Source: Candidatus Woesearchaeota archaeon (GTDB lineage: Archaea; Nanobdellota; Nanobdellia; SCGC-AAA011-G17; JACPNG01). From it: a stretch of DNA of 5,118 nucleotides. This document shows, in pieces, positions 1 to 4,591 of the stretch. The notes beneath the pieces are model-generated. The model had not been told where the DNA came from and searched no databases. It saw only the letters and a list, made by a program, of their open reading frames with translations. Positions within the stretch are counted from its first letter, which is position 1. Each line of letters begins with the position of its first letter. A program made the position numbers and the translations under genes. The stretch is from positions 1 through 5,118 of the forward strand of contig JAGVXQ010000056.1 of NCBI GenBank assembly GCA_018303705.1, given 5' to 3'.

Positions 1-1
1 A

Positions 2-181
2 AAGATATCTCCCGACCCTAATGACCTTGACTTTTTTGCTCTAGCTTTAAAACTAGATCTTCCAATTTGGTCTAATGATAATTTATTAAAAAAACAAAAT
101 ACCCTTAATGTATTCTCAACATTAGACCTGCTTAAAAAAACCGAGTTTGCAGATATATTCTTCCCTGATGATGAGATATAA
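2..181 (+). CDS. PIN-domain protein, C-terminal part (5' end outside window)
   Basis: The frame is open from the first base to a TAA at 179-181, giving 59 residues. The segment KISPDPNDLDFFALALKL followed by PIWSND fits the C-terminal half of a PIN domain: an acidic cluster (D5, D8, D10 of the visible part), an alanine/leucine helix, then a strand ending in the WSND acidic position. A later VFSTLDLL segment fits the last strand and helix. PIN domains are Mg2+-dependent ribonucleases, often VapC-type toxins of toxin-antitoxin pairs. The N-terminal half with the first catalytic aspartate, and any antitoxin, lie left of the window, so it cannot be decided whether this is a VapC toxin or another PIN nuclease. 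The next gene starts 99 nt downstream and is probably separate. Domain call fairly firm; biological role inferred. Confidence 0.72.
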   Translation, partial: KISPDPNDLDFFALALKLDLPIWSNDNLLKKQNTLNVFSTLDLLKKTEFADIFFPDDEI

Positions 182-280
182 CTCACGTCTATAATGCCTA
201 ATTGCCGGACAGGCTTCGAACCTATGGTTGATAGCGTCTGCTGAAAAACAGAAATAGTTCTATATTATAACATATGTTCT

Positions 281-499
281 ATGATAAAACCTATTGTTCA
301 TGAAAAATACCTTAAGTTATATGAAGAAACTGCTAAGAATAGAGTAATGAAGGTTTTGTTTAAATATCCAGAAAAGGAGTTTAGTTTAAGTGATTTAGCA
401 AGGGGGGCAGGTGTAGCTAAAGCGAATATTGCAGGCATATTAGCAGACTTTCAGGAGGCAGGAATTCCGGAATGGATGATGGAAGGAGAGGGTGAGTAG
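281..499 (+). CDS. Small winged-helix (HTH) protein, probably C-terminally truncated
   Basis: A 72-residue frame with ATG start. Residues about 20-61 look like an archaeal winged helix-turn-helix: NRVMKVLFKYPEKEFSL (helix 1 and turn), then SDLARGAGVAKANIAGIL (helices 2 and 3, the recognition helix) and the start of a wing. After QEAGI the protein ends within 12 unrelated residues, so the wing is missing. In archaea such HTH segments often precede a nucleotidyltransferase or another effector domain; none remains here. The stop at 497-499 is 2 nt from the stop of the convergent methyltransferase gene, which may have replaced the lost 3' part. An AT-rich stretch (261-270) lies just upstream; no ribosome-binding site is evident. 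A native short DNA-binding protein is the alternative. The exact partner domain or target is unknown. Confidence 0.55.
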   Translation: MIKPIVHEKYLKLYEETAKNRVMKVLFKYPEKEFSLSDLARGAGVAKANIAGILADFQEAGIPEWMMEGEGE

Positions 500-501
500 T
501 G

Positions 502-1620
502 TCATCGTTTCAGTGCAACTATTACAGAATCTTTGAGAAAGAAAAGATGTGCTGTTGTTGTGCCTTTTATTTCTTTTTCTATGCTGTTTTTAATGTTCCA
601 ATAATCATTTTCTTTTATGCTTCCATGAAGAATGACCTTGCCAATGTTTTTTGATACGAGAAATGATGTTAGATTGTCTTTGACTGGATTGCCAAGAACT
701 TCATAGGCTTTTAGGAAAGGGCTTGATAGCATGATTTTTGATGTTAGGCAAATCTTGCTGCCTATTTTGCATATGCCTGAGCTTTTTAGCTGGCTGCAAA
801 GGTTTGGGAGAATATTTGCCTTGATTATTGAGTCATCTAACTCATAGATATAGTCTTTTATGCTGACTTCATTCGGCTTTGATTTCTTGCCAGTGTTTTT
901 TATTTTGTTTTCTGATGGCAATGATATTGCGGAATGGCTGCATGTTTTCAATGAGCCAAAGTATGCATTTAGCCTGTTTAGCTGGTTGTTTATGGATATG
1001 TATTCAAGCTCACAGCCCTTTGGAATCTGGGATTTAATCTGTGGAGGAAGCTCGATGCATATGTTTTTTGTTATTTTTCTTGCGTTTTTCATGAAGTCAT
1101 TGAAACTAGGGCTCAAGGAACCAAGGCTTCTTTCAGTTTCAGACCTTGGCCTTTCTGGATCCCAGAACATAATGTCTGCCGAACTAATTTTTGAGAGTGC
1201 TTGGATTGCGTCAGAGCAGATAAATGCTATGTTTTTTGCGTTTGAGATTTTGGAATTGTATTTTGCATATTCTATCTTTCTTGCATCTTTGTCTATCGAA
1301 ATAACCTTTTTGCATGCCCTTGAAAATTCTATGGACTGGATTCCTATGCCACAGCCAGTTTCGACAATTGAATTGCATGAAAGTACTTTTGCGCGGTATT
1401 TTGCGACAAGGGAGTTTGTTGCGTACATCAAGTCTTCTTCTGTGAAAATGAACTCTTGCGGAATCTTTCCTGTTCTTCTGTTTTTTATCATGGCTTTTGC
1501 TATGCTGAATGATTCTTCTGAGAATGGTTGTACTTCTTCCTTTACCTTTTCCTTGCTGTAGCCCTTATGAAGCAATGATTCTATGTGCTTTGCTGTTTTC
1601 AATGCCTTTTCGCAGTCCAT
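502..1620 (-). CDS. Class I SAM-dependent methyltransferase with THUMP-like C-terminal domain
   Basis: The 372-residue protein has three parts. Residues about 1-82 form a helical N-terminal region with FIFTEEDLMYATNSLVAKYRAK. Residues 83-195 are a Rossmann methyltransferase fold: motif I VETGCGIG at 86-93, an acidic residue ending strand 2 (ISID, D110), and DPERPRS at 154-160 in the place of the catalytic motif. Residues about 257-372, starting YIYELDDSIIKA, resemble the THUMP-like domain found at the C-terminus of PG_1098-type bacterial methyltransferases. By analogy the substrate is probably RNA, but no specific target can be named. The ATG lies 5 nt downstream of the tRNA-Arg 3' end on the same strand, with no room for a promoter or ribosome-binding site, so it is probably co-transcribed with the tRNA. 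It ends 2 nt from the stop of the convergent HTH gene. Fold confident; subfamily assigned from remembered motifs. Confidence 0.78.
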   Translation of the reverse strand: MDCEKALKTAKHIESLLHKGYSKEKVKEEVQPFSEESFSIAKAMIKNRRTGKIPQEFIFTEEDLMYATNSLVAKYRAKVLSCNSIVETGCGIGIQSIEFSRACKKVISIDKDARKIEYAKYNSKISNAKNIAFICSDAIQALSKISSADIMFWDPERPRSETERSLGSLSPSFNDFMKNARKITKNICIELPPQIKSQIPKGCELEYISINNQLNRLNAYFGSLKTCSHSAISLPSENKIKNTGKKSKPNEVSIKDYIYELDDSIIKANILPNLCSQLKSSGICKIGSKICLTSKIMLSSPFLKAYEVLGNPVKDNLTSFLVSKNIGKVILHGSIKENDYWNIKNSIEKEIKGTTTAHLFFLKDSVIVALKR

Positions 1621-1625
1621 GTTGA

Positions 1626-1713
1626 TGAGCCTGTAGGGATTTGAACCCTAATCAATTGGTTTCTTCTTAAATATCCGAAGCCAATCGCACTTTCCAGGTT
1701 ATGCTACAGGCCC
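1626..1713 (-). tRNA. tRNA-Arg (anticodon TCG) with a 14-nt intron
   Basis: Read on the minus strand, all four arms fold. The 7-bp acceptor stem is GGGCCTG with CAGGCTC (one G-T pair). The D stem is GCAT/GTGC, the anticodon stem ATTGG/CCAAT, and the T arm TAGGG-TTCAAAT-CCCTA. The discriminator is A and no CCA is encoded. The anticodon arm holds 21 nt instead of 7. Removing 14 nt between positions 37 and 38 leaves the loop CTTCGGA with anticodon TCG, which reads CGA and possibly other CGN arginine codons. The mature length would be 74 nt. It lies 5 nt upstream of the methyltransferase start codon and about 250 nt downstream of the L15e stop on the same strand. Confidence 0.93.
1661..1674 (-). 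other. tRNA intron with bulge-helix-bulge splice motif
   Basis: The intron (minus strand ATATTTAAGAAGAA) sits between tRNA positions 37 and 38, the canonical archaeal site. The exon bases CTTC (loop positions 32-35) pair with GAAG inside the intron, giving a 4-bp central helix. A 3-nt bulge GGA follows on the 5' side and a 3-nt bulge AAA on the 3' side, just before the anticodon stem. Cutting after the second base of each bulge yields exactly this 14-nt intron. This is the substrate of the archaeal tRNA splicing endonuclease. The inner helix on the intron side is very weak, so the motif may be of the relaxed type. Confidence 0.85.
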
Positions 1714-1736
1714 TTGGCTTTTTAGAAATAATCTTG

Positions 1737-1745
1737 AGTTAAAAT
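1737..1745 (-). promoter_or_regulatory. Possible box A (TATA-like) for tRNA-Arg
   Basis: On the minus strand, ATTTTAACT is centred about 28 nt upstream of the first tRNA base, the usual archaeal box A distance, with the purine-rich GAAAACT just upstream as a possible BRE. If used, transcription would start at or near the mature tRNA 5' end and run into the methyltransferase gene. The match to the box A consensus is only moderate. Confidence 0.4.
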
Positions 1746-1788
1746 AGTTTTCTAAGAGAAGTGTCTGTTTGAGGTTAAGGTTGGCATG

Positions 1789-1822
1789 GCATTTTAATTA
1801 TAATATATATATTTTAAAATGC
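1789..1822. repeat. AT-rich inverted repeat in the L15e-tRNA spacer
   Basis: Perfect 9-bp arms GCATTTTAA (1789-1797) and TTAAAATGC (1814-1822) flank a 16-nt core made almost wholly of alternating A and T. The spacer from 1714 to 1961 holds no plausible gene on either strand. The repeat could be a protein-binding site, a weak terminator for L15e, or part of an upstream promoter: the minus-strand TTTTAAAATATATA is box A-like, but lies about 90-100 nt from the tRNA. No function can be assigned from sequence. Confidence 0.45.
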
Positions 1823-1961
1823 AACATTTTTGTACGTTAAGCTAAAATAAGAGTTTTTGATCATTTAACCAATTAGGACAGGATTAAGGAACTCAAACTT
1901 ATATCATCCACTGATTTAGGAAAATTCATTTAAGAGGCGATTGATCTGTACATAGCAATTT

Positions 1962-2450
1962 TTAGGCTTTATTTGCGGATGTTGTGCCCCTAAAAACTCG
2001 GCCAGGGTTTGTGGATATCCATTTGTATCCAGGATATGCCTTTAGAATTTCACGGTCTCCAAGAATTACTTCAAACCAGTAATGCATGCCATCTTTTGCT
2101 ATTTCATATGAGCCAAGGACCTCGCAGTTATTATGAAGCCTTGCTGCCTTTTCTTCTGCGATCCAGCGGTAGTTCCTTTCAGTTACTTTTCTTCTTCTTG
2201 ATTTCTTTGGCTTCCTTCCACCCATGAAATGAGGCCTCATCTTTCCACCGCGCTTTACCCTTACTCTTACGGCTATAAAGCCTTTCTTTGCCTTATATCC
2301 AAGAGACCTTGCCTTGTCTATCCTTGTAGGGTTGTCTAGCCTTGTAACAGTGCTTTCTTTTCTAAATTGCACAAGCCTCTGCTTATACAAATCTCCTAAA
2401 GATGACTTTGGGTCTTTATACAGATTCTTTATGTATTTCAGATAGCCCAT
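1962..2450 (-). CDS. rpl15e: 50S ribosomal protein L15e
   Basis: The 162-residue protein MGYLKYIKNLYKDP... is clearly ribosomal protein L15e, an archaeal/eukaryotic large-subunit protein bound deep in the rRNA. Recognisable segments are RLDNPTRIDKARSLGYKAK, the basic loop VRVKRGGKMRPHFMGGRKP, RWIAEEKAARLHN and the C-terminal NPGRVFRGTTSANK. The frame is open for 37 further codons upstream (to 2561), but L15e proteins start at MGxYKYI. A box A (TTTATAAA) centred 26 nt upstream of this ATG fits a leaderless transcript beginning here. The protein stops right after TSANKA, so the basic C-terminal tail of about 25-30 residues usual in archaeal L15e is absent, and a loop near the C-terminus (around YPGYKWIST) is shorter too. 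It diverges from the aIF5A gene. Confidence 0.96.
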   Translation of the reverse strand: MGYLKYIKNLYKDPKSSLGDLYKQRLVQFRKESTVTRLDNPTRIDKARSLGYKAKKGFIAVRVRVKRGGKMRPHFMGGRKPKKSRRRKVTERNYRWIAEEKAARLHNNCEVLGSYEIAKDGMHYWFEVILGDREILKAYPGYKWISTNPGRVFRGTTSANKA

Positions 2451-2472
2451 ATTTGAAAGGCGAGATGGACAC

Positions 2473-2480
2473 TTTATAAA
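2473..2480 (-). promoter_or_regulatory. Box A (TATA box) of the L15e promoter
   Basis: TTTATAAA matches the archaeal box A consensus and is centred about 26 nt upstream of the L15e ATG at 2450. This predicts a start site on or next to the start codon, i.e. a leaderless mRNA. It also excludes initiation at the upstream in-frame codons. Confidence 0.65.
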
Positions 2481-2518
2481 CATTTCTGATTCTTGACTTT
2501 TAGGGCTTTGAGCGATAG

Positions 2519-2527
2519 TTTTAAAAA
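2519..2527 (+). promoter_or_regulatory. Box A-like element of the aIF5A-L40e promoter
   Basis: TTTTAAAAA is centred about 29 nt upstream of the aIF5A ATG, preceded by a partly purine stretch (AGCGATAG) that could serve as BRE. It implies a leaderless or nearly leaderless aIF5A-L40e transcript. The alternative AATTATAC at 2531-2538 lies too close to the start codon. Confidence 0.5.
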
Positions 2528-2551
2528 CAAAATTATACGGAAAAGAATAAA

Positions 2552-2941
2552 ATGGACACAAAACAGATACAGGCTTCCAGCTTAAAAGAAGGCAATTACG
2601 TAATCTTTGACAACATAGCGTGCGTAGTTAAGTCCATTGAGAAATCCAAGACAGGAAAGCATGGAAGCGCGAAATGCAGGATAGAGGCAGTAGGCATAAT
2701 TGATGGGAGAAAAATAATAAAAATATTGCCTGGAAGCGACAATGTGCAAGTGCCAATAATAGAGAAGAAGGCTGCGCAAGTGCTTTCTGTTCATGAAGAC
2801 ATTGCGAATGTCATGGACACTGAAACTTATGAGACTTTTGACTTGAAGGTTCCTGAGGAGCTGAAAGACGACGTCATTGAAGGAGTACAGATTATTTACT
2901 GGACCATACTTGGAGATAAGATAATAAAGCAGGTAAAATAA
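2552..2941 (+). CDS. eif5A: Translation factor aIF5A (hypusine-containing, EF-P homologue)
   Basis: The 129-residue protein has normal length for archaeal IF5A. Residues about 1-68 form the KOW/SH3-like N-terminal domain, with the loop SKTGKHGSAK at 32-41; K36 in GKHG is the lysine modified to deoxyhypusine or hypusine. Residues about 70-129 form the OB-fold C-terminal domain (ETYETFDLKVPEEL and the end region). The factor binds the ribosomal E site and relieves stalling, notably at proline-rich stretches, and needs deoxyhypusine synthase, which is not encoded here. The ATG is supported by the conserved N-terminus and an upstream box A. The gene is the first of a tight operon with L40e (1 nt between stop and next ATG) and is divergent from L15e. 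Confidence 0.97.
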   Translation: MDTKQIQASSLKEGNYVIFDNIACVVKSIEKSKTGKHGSAKCRIEAVGIIDGRKIIKILPGSDNVQVPIIEKKAAQVLSVHEDIANVMDTETYETFDLKVPEELKDDVIEGVQIIYWTILGDKIIKQVK

Positions 2942-2942
2942 A

Positions 2943-3113
2943 ATGGTAAAATTTCCAGAAGCAGTAGCAAGGATACACCACAATGTTTTCGTGTGCAAGA
3001 AATGCAAGACTAAGATGAGGACTTACATGTCAAAAATACTTCTGAAAAAGATAAAATGCAGGAAATGCGGGGCAAAGGTTTTTAGGCCAATAAAGGCAAA
3101 GCAGACCAAGTAA
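2943..3113 (+). CDS. rpl40e: 50S ribosomal protein L40e
   Basis: A 56-residue basic protein beginning MVKFPEAVARIHHNVFVCKK. It starts with the FPEA.AR segment typical of archaeal L40e and carries a zinc ribbon with two CxxC pairs, C18-C21 and C39-C42 (CRKCGAKVFRP). It is slightly longer than the usual 48-53 residues. L40e is a small zinc-binding large-subunit protein; in eukaryotes it is made as a ubiquitin fusion, in archaea as a free protein. Its ATG is 1 nt after the aIF5A stop (TAAAATGG), so the two are co-transcribed and perhaps translationally coupled. There is no Shine-Dalgarno sequence. Confidence 0.93.
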   Translation: MVKFPEAVARIHHNVFVCKKCKTKMRTYMSKILLKKIKCRKCGAKVFRPIKAKQTK

Positions 3114-3197
3114 AGATTCTGGATTTATTTAGCTGTAAGGTTAATGTTATCTAAATTGGTGTCAATAAGAGACTTTTGGGAAACGAACCGTATCCGT

Positions 3198-3782
3198 TTA
3201 GCTGCTAAGGGTTTGCCTTAGCATACTAAGGGTGTTTAGCCCTCTTAATCTCCATATTGCAAGGCATGACATGATAGTTTTTTTTATTCTAACGCCTTTT
3301 TCATTCCATAGGCTGCTTATCTTTCTCTGTTCAACAATCTCTCTTAATACTCTCTCTGCCCTATTATTTGTCGGCTCTATCTCCGGATGCAGAACGCAAG
3401 TGAACCAATATTCAAGCCCATTTCCAATTTTGTATGCAAACTTCCTTAGTTCAGCATAAGCCTTGCATCTTGCAATGATTGCTTTCATATTCTTCATGCT
3501 CCAATTGTATGTTCTTGTTATTACATTCCTTGCTGTGCCAACTACGACTTTGCTTATGCGATTGAATATTCTGCATAGCTCGTTGTACAGTATTCTGGCT
3601 TGGCTTTCATGTTTTTCAGCAAACCACTTAGCTTCCCCCAGCAAATGAGCCCAGCATCTCTGCATTAATTTAACACACTTTGGATAAGAAGCCCAGCCGT
3701 CACAACTTAATATCCCATTATAGTTCTCGCCCAATGCTTCTTTGATTGTTTTCTGCCCCCTAAAGATACTGCCTTTAAACGT
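3198..3782 (-). pseudogene. IS66-type transposase, C-terminal fragment (5'-truncated)
   Basis: The conceptual product matches the C-terminal catalytic part of IS66-family transposases: LGENYNGILSCDGWASY with the second catalytic Asp, QRCWAHLLGEAK, and EPTNNRAERVLREIVEQRK with the catalytic Glu, then GLNTLSML near the end. The longest possible initiation codon giving a tidy protein is a TTG at 3734 (178 codons), but family-like sequence (RGQKTIKEALGENY) continues upstream in frame to about 3761 before a TAA at 3783-3785, so TTG is not a natural start. The N-terminal domain, zinc-binding part and first catalytic Asp are missing, so it cannot transpose. Terminal repeats were not identified with confidence; a GTAAGG at 3135 recalls the GTAA start of IS66 ends but is weak. 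A 7-bp hairpin (3204-3222) lies in the last codons. Confidence 0.85.
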
Positions 3783-3865
3783 TTAATTGATAAGATACCG
3801 AAAATTTTCCGTGTTTAATTAAAATTCATTGATTTAATAGTAGTTATATGCAATTGGGTTTTGGT

Positions 3866-4018
3866 TTAAATATATTTTTCAAAATCTTCTTCTTTGATTT
3901 TAGCTAATTATAATATTCCTTTTAAAGTACCTATCTTCAACTCCTTATGATTGGGAACAACTGTCCCGATAGTATATGATTCAGTTTCTTTTCGAAGAAC
4001 TATATGACTACCTAACTG
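3866..4018 (-). pseudogene. hicA: hicA toxin remnant (5'-truncated, internal stop)
   Basis: On the minus strand the frame from 4018 reads QLGSHIVLRKETESY, then TIGTVVPNHKELKIGTLKGIL, a TAA at 3908-3910, and in the same frame LAKIKEEDFEKYI with a second TAA at 3866-3868. This follows the HicA fold closely: GSHxxx with the catalytic His, VP.H.ELK.GTL..IL, then the final helix ..I.EEDFE. HicA is an mRNA interferase of HicAB toxin-antitoxin systems. The internal stop sits where a glutamine or lysine codon is expected, and about 20 N-terminal residues are missing, replaced at the break by the GC-rich repeat. No hicB antitoxin is visible on either side. It is most likely non-functional. Confidence 0.75.
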
Positions 4019-4126
4019 TACGTTCGCTTGCAGCTCGCTACATAACAGCGATTTTAAGCTCGTTCGTTGCAATCACTCGGGCTCCGCCAAATTCTGCGGA
4101 ATTTCATAAAATCGCATACGTTATGT
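4016..4126 (+). repeat. GC-rich hairpin repeat, copy 1
   Basis: The core 4040-4105 is identical to 4848-4913 at 65 of 66 positions, in the same orientation, 808 nt apart; the left flank (4016-4039) is more loosely conserved with 4826-4847. This copy can fold into a long hairpin: ACATAAC (4040-4046) pairs with GTTATGT (4120-4126), and GCGATTTTA (4048-4056) with TAAAATCGC (4107-4115). A smaller hairpin AAATTC-TGCG-GAATTT lies in the loop. It is clearly richer in GC than its surroundings and has no coding potential. It begins exactly where hicA homology stops. It could be an intergenic palindromic repeat or an attC-like recombination site. Confidence 0.8.
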
Positions 4127-4146
4127 CCAATATTACTCGGCACCAA
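4127..4146. repeat. Left bracket of the toxin-antitoxin module (inverted repeat)
   Basis: The end CGGCACCAA (4138-4146) is the exact reverse complement of TTGGTGCCG at 4809-4817, and similarity continues outward (CCAATATTAC here, against CCAGTATGAC on the other side), about 17 of 21 aligned positions. It directly follows repeat copy 1. The last six bases overlap the left 8-bp target duplication of the MITE-like element, so that element inserted at the tip of this bracket. Confidence 0.6.
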
Positions 4147-4148
4147 AC

Positions 4149-4334
4149 GTGACTGTCAAGTCTCGTCTTGATTTTCATTAAATTTTGGCTGAGACAACAG
4201 CTAAAATATCTCTCTTTAATCGCATAAATAGATTACTTTGCATTAAAATTGCAATATCAAAATGCAAGCGATTAATTATGATTCAAAAAGAGGCCTTATT
4301 TTTATACTTTATCAATACCAAAGTTGACAGTCAC
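4149..4334. mobile_element. 186-bp MITE-like element with 8-bp target-site duplication
   Basis: The ends are perfect 11-bp inverted repeats, GTGACTGTCAA (4149-4159) and TTGACAGTCAC (4324-4334), extending imperfectly to 24 bp (20 of 24 matching; 4149-4172 with 4311-4334). Outside them is an exact 8-bp direct duplication CACCAAAC (4141-4148 and 4335-4342). This is the signature of DDE-transposase-mediated insertion. The interior has no open frame of note but contains nested inverted repeats: TTAATCGC (4216-4223) with GCGATTAA (4268-4275), and TTGCATT (4238-4244) with AATGCAA (4261-4267). It is non-autonomous and must have been moved by a transposase elsewhere. Families giving 8-bp duplications include IS66, ISL3 and IS1595; the termini do not identify one. 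It lies immediately upstream of the toxin-antitoxin promoter region. Confidence 0.85.
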
Positions 4335-4349
4335 CACCAAACAAAAAGA

Positions 4350-4356
4350 TTATTAA
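4350..4356 (+). promoter_or_regulatory. Possible box A of the DUF4258-DUF2283 operon
   Basis: TTATTAA is centred about 25 nt before the ATG at 4378 and follows a purine run (AAAAAGA) that could be the BRE, matching the leaderless arrangement of the other genes here. An alternative, TTTTTATA at 4299-4306, lies inside the MITE-like element and would give a leader of about 50 nt. Either or both may be used. Confidence 0.35.
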
Positions 4357-4377
4357 GCTAAAAAACAATTTAATCAG

Positions 4378-4590
4378 ATGAGAATTATATTTACAAACCA
4401 TGCAGAGATTAGAATTAAAAAAAGAAAATTGTTTAAAGAAGAAGTATTAGACGCCATAAATAGCCCCGATAAACAGATTAAAAAATATGACAAATATTTT
4501 ATACAAAAGAGACTTAGCAGAGGCACAATAGAAGTTTGTTGTGAGAAAACAGGAACACATATAAAGGTAATAACAATATATTGGATATAA
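4378..4590 (+). CDS. DUF4258-domain protein, probable toxin of a toxin-antitoxin pair
   Basis: A 70-residue basic protein starting MRIIFTNHAEIRIKKRKL. It shows the DUF4258 pattern: F.NHA..R...R at the N-terminus (H8, R12, R16), a KEEVLDAINSPD helix, a central K/R-rich strand, and an IKVITIYW end strand. DUF4258 proteins commonly occur as toxins beside DUF2283 antitoxins, and belong with the RelE-like/HigB-like small RNase-type toxins by general character; biochemical activity is not shown by the sequence. The ATG has no Shine-Dalgarno sequence but has a box A-like element about 25 nt upstream. Its stop is 1 nt from the next start, so translation is probably coupled. The toxin-first order and the small size suit such a module. 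The gene appears intact. Confidence 0.82.
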   Translation: MRIIFTNHAEIRIKKRKLFKEEVLDAINSPDKQIKKYDKYFIQKRLSRGTIEVCCEKTGTHIKVITIYWI

Positions 4591-4591
4591 A

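Noticed and set aside
860..1561. Long plus-strand open frame (233 codons)
   Set aside because: It is antisense to the methyltransferase, rich in F, S and L as expected of a shadow frame, and has no recognisable domain.
1840..1960. C/D box small RNA in the L15e-tRNA spacer
   Set aside because: Fragments like GATGAT and CTGA occur, but not in the right order and spacing for C, D', C' and D boxes.
2451..2561. Upstream extension of L15e to an earlier in-frame start
   Set aside because: The extra 37 residues do not belong to L15e, overlap the aIF5A start, and lie across the box A that fits initiation at 2450.
2582..3007. Minus-strand open frame over aIF5A and L40e
   Set aside because: Both overlapped genes are unmistakable translation genes on the other strand; the frame has no family resemblance.
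3232..3648. Two plus-strand open frames within the transposase remnant
   Set aside because: They are shadows of the minus-strand transposase, whose catalytic motifs are clear.
4149..4334. Assigning the MITE-like element to the nearby IS66-type transposase
   Set aside because: The 8-bp duplication is compatible, but no matching end sequence was found beside the transposase fragment and the ends GTGACTG do not resemble the usual IS66 GTAA start, so the parent remains open.
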